From Paractinoplanes toevensis (GTDB lineage Bacteria > Actinomycetota > Actinomycetes > Mycobacteriales > Micromonosporaceae), in the NCBI RefSeq assembly GCF_018332695.1, contig NZ_BOQN01000159.1, forward strand, positions 1 through 53,009: a DNA stretch of 53,009 nucleotides. The letters are read 5' to 3'. Positions 29,101 through 35,552 of this stretch are shown one piece after another; position 1 is the first letter of the stretch; every line of letters starts with the position of its first letter. The notes under the pieces were generated by a model. It had not been told where the DNA came from and made no database searches. It saw only the letters and a list, made by a program, of their open reading frames with translations. The position numbers and the translations under genes are program-made.

Positions 29101-31195
29101 CGGCACCAAACTGGCCTGGACCGACCTGCACGACGACATCGTCGCCCAGTTCACCGCCACCGGCACCACCCTGGCCGGGTCACGCAACTACGACCCGCTC
29201 GGCAAGGTGATCGCCACCAGCGGGGCGCTGGTCGGCAGCCTCGGCTACCAGTCGGAATACACCGACAACTCGACCAACCGCGTCAACATGATGGCCCGCT
29301 GGTACAACACCGACACCGGCCAGTTCGACACCCGCGACACCGCCAACAACAGCCCGGTGCCGGACTCGGTCAACGCCAACCGCTACCAGTACGGCGACGC
29401 GAACCCGCTGACCGTCACCGACCCCTCCGGCCACTGGGGCGTGCCGAGCTGGGCGAAGAAGGCCGTCAAGGTCGTTACCGCTCCGGTGCGGGCGACCGTC
29501 AGCGTCATCTCCAGCGCCGCGTCGTACGGCTACAGCAAGGCCTCATCGGCCTACAGCGCCTCCACCTCGTACCTCGGCTCCAAGCTCAAGACCGGCATGA
29601 ACACGGTCAGCCAGAAATACCACCAGCTCAAGAAAGCAGCAATACATAAAGCGAAGTCACTCAAAAAGAAGGTCGACGCCGGTGTTTCGAAACTAAAGCG
29701 GAACGTCAAAATCGGCTATTCCATAGTTAAGAAAAAAGCCAGCAAGACCCTCGCTTCCGGCATCGACAAAGCAAAAAAGATCGGCAAAGCCTCACTCAAA
29801 GTCATCAAGCAGAGCGCCGGGCCGATCCTATCCGGCGCCAAGCGGGTGGGCAGCGTCTCTTCCGCCGTGCTGAAGGACGGCTGGAACAAGACCAAAAAAT
29901 TTGTGGTCGAGCATAAGGACGTCATCTACGAGATCGGTGCGATCGGGCTGACCATCGCGGCTGGTGCAGCGTGTGGTGTGGTCACGGCCGGTGTCGCGGC
30001 GCTGGCCTGCATGGCGGGCGCCGGTGCGTTGATCAACATGGGTAAGGATGCGCTGCAGGGCGACATCAACTCCTGGGGCGACGCTCTCGGATCCGCGGGT
30101 ACCGGCGCGGTGAACGGTCTGCTCAGCGGGACCGGTGGTGGTGGCGGTTTCGCGAAGGCTGCCACGATGATCGGTGGAAAGGCCGCGACCGGTCTGACCG
30201 GCCGTGTTGCCACCGAGATGGTGGAGAACGGTGCCATCGACGGCATCAGCCAGCTGGCCAACACCGGCAAGATCGACCCGAGATCCATGGCGTTGGGCAT
30301 GGTCCCCGGTCTCGGCAAAGTCGAACGCAAAACCCACATCAACACCGGCACAGCACTCAAAGATGCCCGCAAATCCGGCCTCATCAGCGGCGTCGAAACG
30401 GCTGCCGGTGGAGTCGTCGGCTGCCAGACCGGCACTCGACGTGTTGCGCGCCACAGCTTTGACCCCGATTCGCGGGTACTGATGGCGGATGGCAGCCAGC
30501 GGCCGATCAAGGACGTCAACGTCGGCGACCAAGTCCTAGCCACCGACCCGGACAGCGGAGTGTCGAAGGCCGAACCGGTCACCCAGTTGCACCGCAACAC
30601 CGACCACGACCTGACCACCCTGACCGTCCAGGACCAAGACGGCAAGAAGTCAGCACTGGAAACCACCTGGCATCACCCGTTCTGGGACGCCACCGACCGC
30701 AAGTGGACTGACGCTCAGGACCTGCGGGCCGGCCACCACCTGCAGGTCGAAGGTGAAGGCGACGTCACCGTCATGGTGGTCGCGAACACCACGGGTACTC
30801 GTGAGATGCGTGATCTCACGGTCAGCGACATCCACACCTACTACGTATTCGCCGGCACCGCTCCAGTACTCGTTCACAACTGCGGCAAAGACCAGGGAAT
30901 CTACGAGTTCGCGGATCAGCACAATCCTGGTCAAACCTATGTCGGGAAGTCGATGAATCTGACGAACCGGCTCCAGGATCATCTGGATTCTGGACGGCTG
31001 TCTAGCCTGGACGACGTGAAGGTGACCCACGTTTGCGGATGCGAGGATGACGTGTTCGTTGCCGAGCATCTTCGTATGGAGGAGTTGCGACGACAAGGCG
31101 TTCCGCTTTCCAATCAGAAAGCATCGCCGGGGAAGTCGATTCTCGGAAGACGAAGTCAACCGATGTTGCCGGGGGCTGAAGAATGGGGCAAATGA
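20126..31195 (+). CDS. Rhs/YD-repeat polymorphic toxin with GIY-YIG nuclease tip
   Basis: 3,689 aa from GTG with GGAAGGAA upstream. Residues 1-30: signal or anchor. About 179-290: Ala/Thr/Ser/Pro low-complexity linker. 449-632: DNRLRE-like domain (VYVDNDSTTTNQNG). Near 742: DUF6531-type start of the Rhs core. Three LamG/concanavalin-like modules lie at about 985-1222, 1282-1506 and 2045-2259. YD repeats fill the gaps to about 3010, and the Rhs core end (NMMARWYNTDTGQFDTRD, YGDANPLTVTDPSG) lies near 3050-3105. A Lys-rich segment and hydrophobic helices precede a Hint-like pretoxin domain (about 3443-3589). The last 100 residues carry GIYEF, TYVGKSMNLTNRLQDHL and LSNQKASPG, the GIY-YIG nuclease core, so the tip should cut DNA in a competitor. 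The immunity gene overlaps the stop. Confidence 0.9.
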   Translation: MRRGLNRIAVGTAVVFAFTFMAPVGAVQDPKLPLSWMWSWLSQRPAWAWGHLELPQQTDGPGPVADFDTDADRGSGKPVTAVKGALPGYQPHDPTQKPVTTGEADPGFDAETSKRSTDDSSLRTDVFDNADGSQSATMYADPVNFQDKNGDWQKIDSDLTKRADGRLHAAANSFDASLAATATATAATATATPAAAAITATPSSAPTATTAEPSTSAKTSGARAAAAATTSPAEAASSAPVNPGAAPEVSGAASPSAAASPSSTPTTAATPTTAATSSAPTTSSPAGTSLLANLKLPTGESAGYTLQGAAPVTARVDGQTATYPSILADTDLELHTYDSGIKETLVLKSAQAASSWTFPLTLNGLTPRMTDSGEVELLNAAGVAVAWFPHGSMEDSKFDLRSGGSAESGAVTYRLAEQDGGTVLKVTADRAWLDDPARVYPVRVDPTATTIDSGDVYVDNDSTTTNQNGNDLPIGTYDGTVKARSFMHFDSFAGDGFTSRHVSKAVLQLYLTWQPSCTVSRAFDVRAATSAWTVDSLKNNAGLSAGPSYSAPIGSLTVTDPGDACTNSAKDRSKGKWVNVTLDASVIDKWARQTSPNYGLALTASETDVNAWKKFTSANYSDTYKPRLSLTYTNNVAPQVDVRYPANNAVVQTLTPELLAKGHDSDNWPGKGQNFTFGVLGTDGSTIAVSSAVNSSWTVPAGKLNWNTTYLYTVKTFDGVTYSPFQETYAFTTSVPQPAVTSSLAQNGGKGFDASIGNYTTSATDASVTTVGPSLAITRTYNSLDTRRDTAFGVGWSSVLDAKATQIPDAAGTVQSVRVTYPTGEEVAFGRTATGTFVPPSGRFSTFAETKSGSTLTGYTLTDKNATIYTFGRGVGGGVFRLTAITDANGRTMSLGYDGDGNPTTMTSASGRHLSLSWSWPDGASAPRVETVSTDRADPDDPDSASVWTYTYRGEDQLGQVCQPDGENRCWQYWSSWISQYRNSVLNLSPAAYWPLDEAGGTMANSAVLANAGMDVAAYNNVTLGQGAHLDGSTATTAGFNGTSSFVQLPSNMIAGGQYQSVSMWFKTATPGGVLFSYSHDQVTAGTTSGDYVPALYIDKYGKLRGEFWNNTVANINSNTVVTDNNWHHVVLAGVGSSQTLYLDGNAAGTIAGTISVVSSRSLDTVTVGAGFVGGGWPDHANSGAAPAKATYFNGQISDVAFFNTAITAAQAGQLNWTGRNDQPVLDWVGRPSGNGANAWVDYDAVTGRVARVGDENGGAWTLDTPKIAGSSAVYAGQVLGAKPQDYWRFADAPGDGVSDAVNQVSGGIATYSNVTLGVSGPFPDASAAKFDGSSSYVELPPTDIPAGTGPSTVEMWFNMPAGNTAGGVLFGAQIAATDEPTGGGWTPVLYVDVNGKLRGSFWTTNVTNMVTSASVNDGKWHHVALTATNNNTQVLYLDGAQVGTSTATITNDYGAQHAYLGVGRWTSWPGNGSTDIGWFPGSIAEAAVYKSALSAAQVADHVATAKQTASVAMTMIGGVATAIAMPVQQVVVHTPDTGPDGDQDRTQVSSYDLVNGNRLVAQTDERGQTTKYGYDVGGYASMVYDPKGVLTQTLQDVRGNTIQSITCQDQSANKCSSVYFSYFPDATSKALTPNPKNDLLLTTRDARTTPPATAGAAPSDDRYLTTNTYDDHGNLTAVTDPLHRVTATTYTDHWTAAVDGGAPPDGLPETVTTPGGQTKQVVYFQSGDVAEIHEPNGKVTKFTYDGLGQVLTETETTADGGDELVTTHTYDKMSREVTQTDPSTTNRITGGVHTRVSTSTYDADGNVTAVTTSDATGGDDPRTEQHTYNDFGQEESSTTPGGAQTWFDYDAMGRIVKQTSPDGTVTTNSYDATGNLTDVWLKDFTGDPNDPQDPTDLRLEHNEYDEAGRLASETDAENNVTYHTYTDNGLEATITRVGADANGNTVTYQVQDTTYDEAGNPLVELSNNGLTKVSHVYDAAGRETSSTADPDTLKRTSSVTFDADDNPISNVQTDASGTVTAKMETLYDNAGRTLAELTYRSTTTAPVARWKMSDGSGSTAADTAGNSPLTLSSTGGANWSTEHGGALAFNNTGGTATTNGATVDTGRSFTVSAWVKLTAGGHYMQAVAGVGTKQTAFDLGYNSASNRWEFRLGAYDTVNPSTIGTQILSTSTPQTGTWTLLTGVYDAASKTGTLYVGDTAEASATAQPYAASVPTVLGTGLWNGDHSDYFNGAVSDVQLYQQALTGSNVTGIKNATFPAADAGVIRTSYTYDADDEVTSVTDPNGNTSYTAYDEDGHAVKTTAPAAMAESATSGAAVKANAVSWTGYNTFGEVTDTKDALGNWSATYYDADGRATLERQPAYTPPGPGTTEIVPETMSYYTASGQVDHTTDPNGNNTWFDYDQLDRLSKVTAVNGAVTKYTYDKVGNQLSMTSPTGAVTSTTYDYLGRQASITDAVRQDNASYTTTYNYKQSPADGWSTTVTSPRGVTSKTTYNQLGDAVSSEDGAHNVTTTTYDGGARPVKTTLADGTYTTTGYDLAGRALSTTFYDENDTFLQSQSSEYDAAGNVIASTDARHTRTTFTYDATGVLTAEHQPINSSAAIDTSFGYDLEGNQTRFTDGRGNAFWTTYNSWGLPESQIEPATTAYPNPADRTYTTSYDIAARATKLVQPGGVTTTNTYDDLGQLTKQAGTGAEATTTDRSFGYDLDGRLISFNGNTGTNTISYDDRNLPKSITGTSGNTSYTYDEDGDLASRADAAGTTAFHYDSAGRVDQLTNTSKNVTQLYTYTNLNTLSKITYGAGNNYRTFTYDKQHRLTGDDLKNTAGTTIAKIGYGWNDNGDLTSKTTTNLGGTTTTNTYDYDLADRLTSWNNGTATTAYAYDKSGNRLQNGSKLFTYDARNRLLTGDGASYAYTARGTLSSSGANQTKADAFGQVITQKYNNGGGTKTYSYDGLGRVMQTGFAYTGTDNDLAGDGTSTYVRGGGNEVVAEATSAGTKLAWTDLHDDIVAQFTATGTTLAGSRNYDPLGKVIATSGALVGSLGYQSEYTDNSTNRVNMMARWYNTDTGQFDTRDTANNSPVPDSVNANRYQYGDANPLTVTDPSGHWGVPSWAKKAVKVVTAPVRATVSVISSAASYGYSKASSAYSASTSYLGSKLKTGMNTVSQKYHQLKKAAIHKAKSLKKKVDAGVSKLKRNVKIGYSIVKKKASKTLASGIDKAKKIGKASLKVIKQSAGPILSGAKRVGSVSSAVLKDGWNKTKKFVVEHKDVIYEIGAIGLTIAAGAACGVVTAGVAALACMAGAGALINMGKDALQGDINSWGDALGSAGTGAVNGLLSGTGGGGGFAKAATMIGGKAATGLTGRVATEMVENGAIDGISQLANTGKIDPRSMALGMVPGLGKVERKTHINTGTALKDARKSGLISGVETAAGGVVGCQTGTRRVARHSFDPDSRVLMADGSQRPIKDVNVGDQVLATDPDSGVSKAEPVTQLHRNTDHDLTTLTVQDQDGKKSALETTWHHPFWDATDRKWTDAQDLRAGHHLQVEGEGDVTVMVVANTTGTREMRDLTVSDIHTYYVFAGTAPVLVHNCGKDQGIYEFADQHNPGQTYVGKSMNLTNRLQDHLDSGRLSSLDDVKVTHVCGCEDDVFVAEHLRMEELRRQGVPLSNQKASPGKSILGRRSQPMLPGAEEWGK

Positions 31196-31617
31196 TGGCG
31201 TTCGATTTTTGGACTGTTGTAGGATCCTGTTCGATAGTTGATCGGTCCGATGTTGAGGCCGCGCTGACGGACGTCGAGAATCGTCTGCGAGCGCTAGACC
31301 TCGAAGGCTTGGTTGCGTTTCAAGGTCATCTTGCTGTAGAGCTGGAGGCGCTCAATCTCGGCTCGTTGGCCTCCATTCCGATTGAGCTGCCGAGTGGAGC
31401 CGTATTCGATCAGACCGAAGACCACTTTCTCTATGCCAGGTGTGCATGCTTGCTGTCGGGGCGCGCTTCGGCTCACGAAGTAATTTCGGATCCTGGGCAA
31501 TTCAGTGTCTTCGTCGCTCCGCGGCTCCAGTCGGCGGAAACGCTGTTGTACCTGGCTCGGAATGAATATCGGAGACGCACTGGGGAATCGATGAAGGGTG
31601 TACGAACTCCTGAGTAA
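31192..31617 (+). CDS. DUF4240-type immunity protein for the Rhs toxin
   Basis: 141 aa from ATG 31192; ATG 31195 is also possible. The Rhs stop TGA lies inside ATGATG, so the genes overlap and are co-translated. The sequence follows DUF4240: an N-terminal FWTVV, a long middle helix pair, then DHFLYARCACLLSGRASAHE and a DP near the end, matching the family's D.F.yFR.WLi.GR...dP layout. DUF4240 proteins commonly sit behind polymorphic toxins. It would bind and block the GIY-YIG tip in the producing cell. Codon use is less GC-rich than in the Rhs core, as is usual for exchanged toxin-immunity cassettes. Confidence 0.75.
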   Translation: MMAFDFWTVVGSCSIVDRSDVEAALTDVENRLRALDLEGLVAFQGHLAVELEALNLGSLASIPIELPSGAVFDQTEDHFLYARCACLLSGRASAHEVISDPGQFSVFVAPRLQSAETLLYLARNEYRRRTGESMKGVRTPE

Positions 31618-31665
31618 GGCGTCGATCGAGAAGAGCTTCTGCGCGGTCCATGAGTTTCGAATGGG

Positions 31666-31833
31666 ATGGCTGAAAGTAGTCGTCCGTACGTCTTCGGCCA
31701 GGCGCGGAATCGTTTCGATTGCAAGTTCGTGGTGATGCCGGGATCGGGGCATAGGCGGGGCTACGCGGATTGGAACGCTGAAAGCCTTTCCGAGACCCGG
31801 CGGCGGCTTGAATGGCGGCCTACTCGGGATTGA
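31666..31833 (+). CDS. Small ORF, possible displaced toxin-tip remnant
   Basis: 55 codons from ATG 31666 to TGA 31833. The product is basic and aromatic (RPYVFGQARNRFDCKFVVMP, then HRRGYADWNAESLSETRRRL), has no start-site support, and belongs to no family I recognise. Its position between two probable immunity genes suits the tail of an old exchangeable toxin module. It may be non-coding. Confidence 0.25.
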   Translation: MAESSRPYVFGQARNRFDCKFVVMPGSGHRRGYADWNAESLSETRRRLEWRPTRD

Positions 31834-31842
31834 GGTGACTCC

Positions 31843-32517
31843 GTGATGGCTGACGCGCAGGTAAAGCGACGAGTCGGCAAGCAGTGGGAGAAAATGTTTC
31901 CCGGATTTGAACTCTGGCGTCCATTGCGTTTGCTCCGGCGTATCGGGCCTGTACTTCAGGGGATTTCACTCGATCTCGCCAGAAGTGGCACGCAGTACTT
32001 TCCGTCTGCACATGTGCATCCGCTTACCATGAAATTTCCTGTCGTTTCGCTGGGCCTCGATCACCGTCTTCTAGGGAAAACGGGAATTCAGAGAAGAATT
32101 TCTTTCGATGACGACGTCGATACTCTTCTTGCTGCGGCAGCTGATCTGCGTGCCCAGTCGCCGCTGCCGCTGGACCGGTACCCGACAGCCGCTGAAATAC
32201 TCGACGCCTACAGGAGTTTTTTCGGCTCCGCCAATTTGCCAACTGGGCCCACTTCAGAAATCGAAACACTGGTTTTATTGAGTGCGCTTTCGGGGTCGCC
32301 TGAAAGGCAGACTATTGCAGTCGATTTTGCCCGCAGTTTGGTGAAGTCCTGGCGCCACGCGCCGGATGGCTTCGACTCGGCGGACGCCTGGCTCGAAAAC
32401 TTAGTCGAGCGAGCCGATAACGTTGATGCGTTGGAAGCATTCGTTGACGAGCAGGCGAAGGCGTTGAAAGTCGACAAGCTGAAGTTTGCTTCGCCGTTCG
32501 GCCCCGAATCACGATAA
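31843..32517 (+). CDS. Hypothetical protein in the Rhs immunity region
   Basis: 224 aa from GTG 31843, with GAGG seven bases upstream; ATG 31846 is the alternative. I do not recognise the family. The first 75 residues are basic and mixed, with no transmembrane segment. The rest is predominantly helical (DDDVDTLLAAAADLRAQSP, ETLVLLSALSGSPERQ, DNVDALEAFVDEQAKALKVD). The gene is AT-richer than its surroundings. Its place after a confirmed-looking toxin-immunity pair suggests an additional immunity or accessory protein. Confidence 0.55.
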   Translation: MMADAQVKRRVGKQWEKMFPGFELWRPLRLLRRIGPVLQGISLDLARSGTQYFPSAHVHPLTMKFPVVSLGLDHRLLGKTGIQRRISFDDDVDTLLAAAADLRAQSPLPLDRYPTAAEILDAYRSFFGSANLPTGPTSEIETLVLLSALSGSPERQTIAVDFARSLVKSWRHAPDGFDSADAWLENLVERADNVDALEAFVDEQAKALKVDKLKFASPFGPESR

Positions 32518-32724
32518 GTCGAGCTATAAGTAACGGCTACTTTATCTCGCGGATTTATCCTGAATCGTTCGAGCCGACCAGTCAGGTTCTCGCTAGCGCG
32601 CCGGCTGGCCCTCGTTGATCGGCATCGGTTCATTCTGTGGGCGACGGGAGCGAAGGTCAGTGGCCAAGTTGTACATTGACTCTTGCTAGGTTAGGCCTGG
32701 CGTGTGGCTTTATGGGTAGGTGCC
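32518..32724. other. Intergenic, no gene seen
   Basis: About 200 AT-richer bases between the hypothetical gene and the broken DUF1877 gene. Confidence 0.35.
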
Positions 32725-33155
32725 ATGAGTATGACCGTGTACTTGGCGAAGGTTCAGCCCGAGCTGGCCGAGCGTATCGAGGGCGATCCTGAATTGTTCC
32801 TCTAAATCTGGCGCGAGGAGGATGTTGTAGATTAGGCGGTATCCGCCCTCGACAAGGAGGAAGACCTGCTGGCGGAGGACTATCTAGCCGTCAATCAGGC
32901 TTGGGATGAGCGGCCCGAGAATTACCCGTGGATGCAAGCCGCATTGCAAGGATTAGACGTCGAGATTGCCCTGGATTCGGCTATGGTCCGAGGTTCAGGC
33001 TGACAATAAAGGGAGTCTCGCGCATCGCTGCAGGCCTAGTCGAGGAGGGCTGGAATGCGGCCGGTGAAGAGCTAGAAGCCACTTCTCAGGCGATCACAGC
33101 TTTCTACCTGCGCGCCTCGGCCCAAGGCCGCGTTGTCATTGACGGGAACTCCTGA
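32725..33155 (+). pseudogene. DUF1877-family protein, broken
   Basis: The start MSMTVYLAKVQPELAERIEG is typical of DUF1877 proteins. Two in-frame stops follow (TAA at 32803-32805 and TAG near 32833), although similarity continues between and after them (DKEEDLLAEDYLAVNQAWDE). The C-terminal part of the domain (SRIAAGLVEEGWNAAGEELE, then ITAFYLRASAQGRVVI) appears in another frame, so at least one frameshift is also present. DUF1877 proteins are frequent companions of polymorphic toxins. This one is a relic immunity or accessory gene. Confidence 0.65.
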
Positions 33156-33296
33156 CGAACCCGAGGCCGCGCGGCAATCCTTCACTACTGACGAAGGGTC
33201 GATGTAACCGCCGTACTACTCTCTGATATCGGAGCCCGTCGGACCAAAGATGGAAGCTTCCGTCAGTTCGTCACGCTTGTGAAGCTGCACCCAGAT

Positions 33297-34040
33297 TCAA
33301 CCTAAATCGGCATGCGACCGTAGCAACTCCGCCGTCGCAGCGACCGCTCCATGCGCCAGCTCCCGGAACACCGTCCAATACGTGTCTGCAGTCGTTACCG
33401 CGCTGGAGTGGCCGAGGTCGTGCTGGATCACTTTGAGCTCGACGCCGGCGGCGCCGGCCAGGCTTGCCGCGCCATGCCGTAGATCGTGCAACCGGACTGA
33501 CGGCAGCCCCAACTTGCGGACCAGGGTGCGGAAGCGGTGGCTGAGCCAGCCCGGCCGTAATGGCCGCCCGTCGGGGTGGGTGAACAGGTAGCCGTGCGGA
33601 TTGAGGCCGGTCCCGGCGAACCGGCGTTCCTGGCGCCCGTTTCTGCCGGCGAAGTAGCTGGTTGGTGAACTCGTCCAACGCCAGCGCGCGTACCCCGGCG
33701 GCGGATTTGGGCGGCCCGAGGTGCACCTTGCCGTCGACGACCAGCAGCTGCCGCTTCACGCCGAGCTCGCGGTACCGCTCGTCCAGGTCTGAGCCGCGCA
33801 CTGCGACAGCCTCGCCGCGGCGCAGCCCGCGCAGGGCGATCAGCCACCACAGCGGGAACAACGGGTCGTCCTGGACGGCCTCCAGGAACTCCGCGACGTG
33901 CTCGACCTCCCACACCGCAACCGGTGGCCGGGGCGCCGGTGGCCCACCACAGCTTCTCCCGCTCCCGGGTCCAGGCGACCGCCTGAGGCCGGCCGCCACG
34001 CGGTAGCCGCAGCCGCCACGCCACGTTGGTGGAGACCGGG
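33297..34040 (-). pseudogene. Tyrosine recombinase (phage-type integrase), frameshifted and truncated
   Basis: C-terminal catalytic half only. Three minus-strand frames contribute in order: VAWRLRLPRGGRPQAVAWTR, then LFPLWWLIALRGLRRGEAVA and VDGKVHLGPPKSAAGVRALA, then RLHDLRHGAASLAGAAGVEL with LGHSSAVTTADTYWTV. The catalytic Arg (LRRGEA), HxxR (HDLR), second His (GH) and Tyr (DTY) are all still readable, but at least two frameshifts separate them. The N-terminal DNA-binding half is absent. It begins head to head with a related remnant on the other strand. Confidence 0.8.
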
Positions 34041-34059
34041 CCCTGGCGGCGGGCTTCGC

Positions 34060-35100
34060 TGAGGCCACGGTCGCTACCGAGGGCAGCGCCCGCGGTGTCA
34101 CCGGCGAGCAATGGCTGCTGCACTGGCTGCAAGCCCTGCCCGGCCGGGTCCGCCGGTCCACCGCGGCCGGCTACGGCATCCACGTCCACCGCTACCTGAT
34201 CCCGCACCTCGGCCACTACCTGCTCACCGGGCTGCGGGCCGGGCACATCGGGGCCATGTTCACCGCCATCGCCGCGCAGCGCACCAGGTCCGGCACGCCG
34301 ATGGCCGCGATAACCCTGCAACGGATGCGCGGCACCCTGCGCCGCGCCTTGAACATGGCCATCCGGGAAGGGCTGCTGCAGGTCAACCCGGCCCGGCGGG
34401 TCCTGCTGCCCCGCCCACAACGGCACCGACCGCAACCCTGGACCACGGCCCGGGTCGCCGCCTGGCGCCGTGAGGGGCAACGGCCGACGGTGGCGGTCTG
34501 GACACCCGCACAACTGGCGCAGTTCCTGCTGTTCGTCCGCGACGATCCGCTGTGCGCCCTGCGGTGGACCGACTCCGACCTGACCGACGCCACCCTCACT
34601 GTCAACCACAACATCGCCCACGCCCACGGCTGGTCCGACCTCGACGCACCGAAGACCGCCGCCGGGCAACGCACCATCGCCTCGACAAGGCCACCATTGC
34701 CGTGCTGCGCGAGCACCAACGCCGGCAACGCCTCCTGCTCCACGACGTCGGCACCAGTTGGAGACCCGGTGGGCCGATATTCACGACGCCCGACGGGCGA
34801 GCGCTACGGCCGGACTGGCTCACCCACCGCTTCGCCACCCTGGTCACCGCGTCCGGGCCGCCCCCCATCCGGCTGCACGACCTGCGATACGGCTCCGCCA
34901 CCCTCGCCCTGGCCGCCGGCGCCGACCTCAAAACCGTCCAAGACATGCTCGGGCACACCAGCTACGCCTTCACCGCCGACACCTACACCGCCATACTCCC
35001 CGAAAACGCCAAGAAAGCCGCCGAGTCGACCGCTCGACTCGTCGTCGATGCCATCCGACAACAGGAACCCTCACCGGCCCGCTTCATGGTCGCCGCCTGA
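34060..35100 (+). pseudogene. Second tyrosine recombinase remnant, frameshifted, with internal deletion
   Basis: The core-binding part (GEQWLLHWLQALPGRVRRST, then MRGTLRRALNMAIREGLLQV) is intact from about 34090. The catalytic part starts at AQFLLFVRDDPLCA but then jumps to LRWTDSDL, so the usual segment with the first catalytic Arg (WLxALRGLRRGE) is deleted. A frameshift near 34690 moves the rest to another frame: TIAVLREHQRRQRLLL, RLHDLRYGSATLALAAGADL, MLGHTSYAFTADTYTAIL. Without the first Arg it cannot recombine even if translated. It is related to, but not a copy of, the minus-strand remnant. Confidence 0.8.
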
Positions 35101-35179
35101 GGGCGGGGTTTCCGTCCTGGCTATCGAGCTGTTCGGCTCGACAGCGCGAGATCGCCGGGAAGCCGGGGAGGCTGGTGCT

Positions 35180-35222
35180 GCCCGCGACCACGAGAGGGCT
35201 GGTACCTCTCGTGGTCGCGGGC
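35180..35222. terminator. Strong 18-bp stem hairpin
   Basis: Arms at 35180-35197 and 35205-35222 are perfect inverted copies around the seven-base loop GCTGGTA. It lies 80 bases past the integrase stop and about 330 bases past the end of jetD, so it could end transcription from both sides. Confidence 0.7.
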
Positions 35223-35552
35223 GTTGACTGCGGTCAAGTCGCCCGCGGCGGTGTGCCCGGGTTTCGCCCACGCACCGGGCGCCTCGGCGGTCTCGGCGTC
35301 ACCGGCCCGGTGTTGTCCGGGTCGGCGGGGCTGGAGAATACGACCGGAGGCACGTGACAGATCACCGCGGCCGCGGTGACCCGTTCCGGCAGTTCCGGAC
35401 CCCGCCGGCTCGAACGGCGGGATGCGCAGCCCTGTCTCAACCAGGAGTCTCGTAGATCCACGTCAAGCTCCACTGTCGGTCACCAGGGCCGCCGCGCTCC
35501 TCGTGGCCAGCGCCGAGCCGGCCCAGCAGACGGTCACACGACTCGGCAAGGG
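35223..35552. other. Intergenic downstream of jetD
   Basis: No domain-bearing frame. It contains an 18-base perfect palindrome, TCACCGCGGCCGCGGTGA, at 35362-35379, which could be an operator or terminator stem. Confidence 0.4.

Noticed and set aside
27593..29131. Minus-strand open frame of about 512 codons opposite the YD repeats
   Set aside because: Same antisense effect; composition is Gly/Val-rich and periodic because the YD repeats are.
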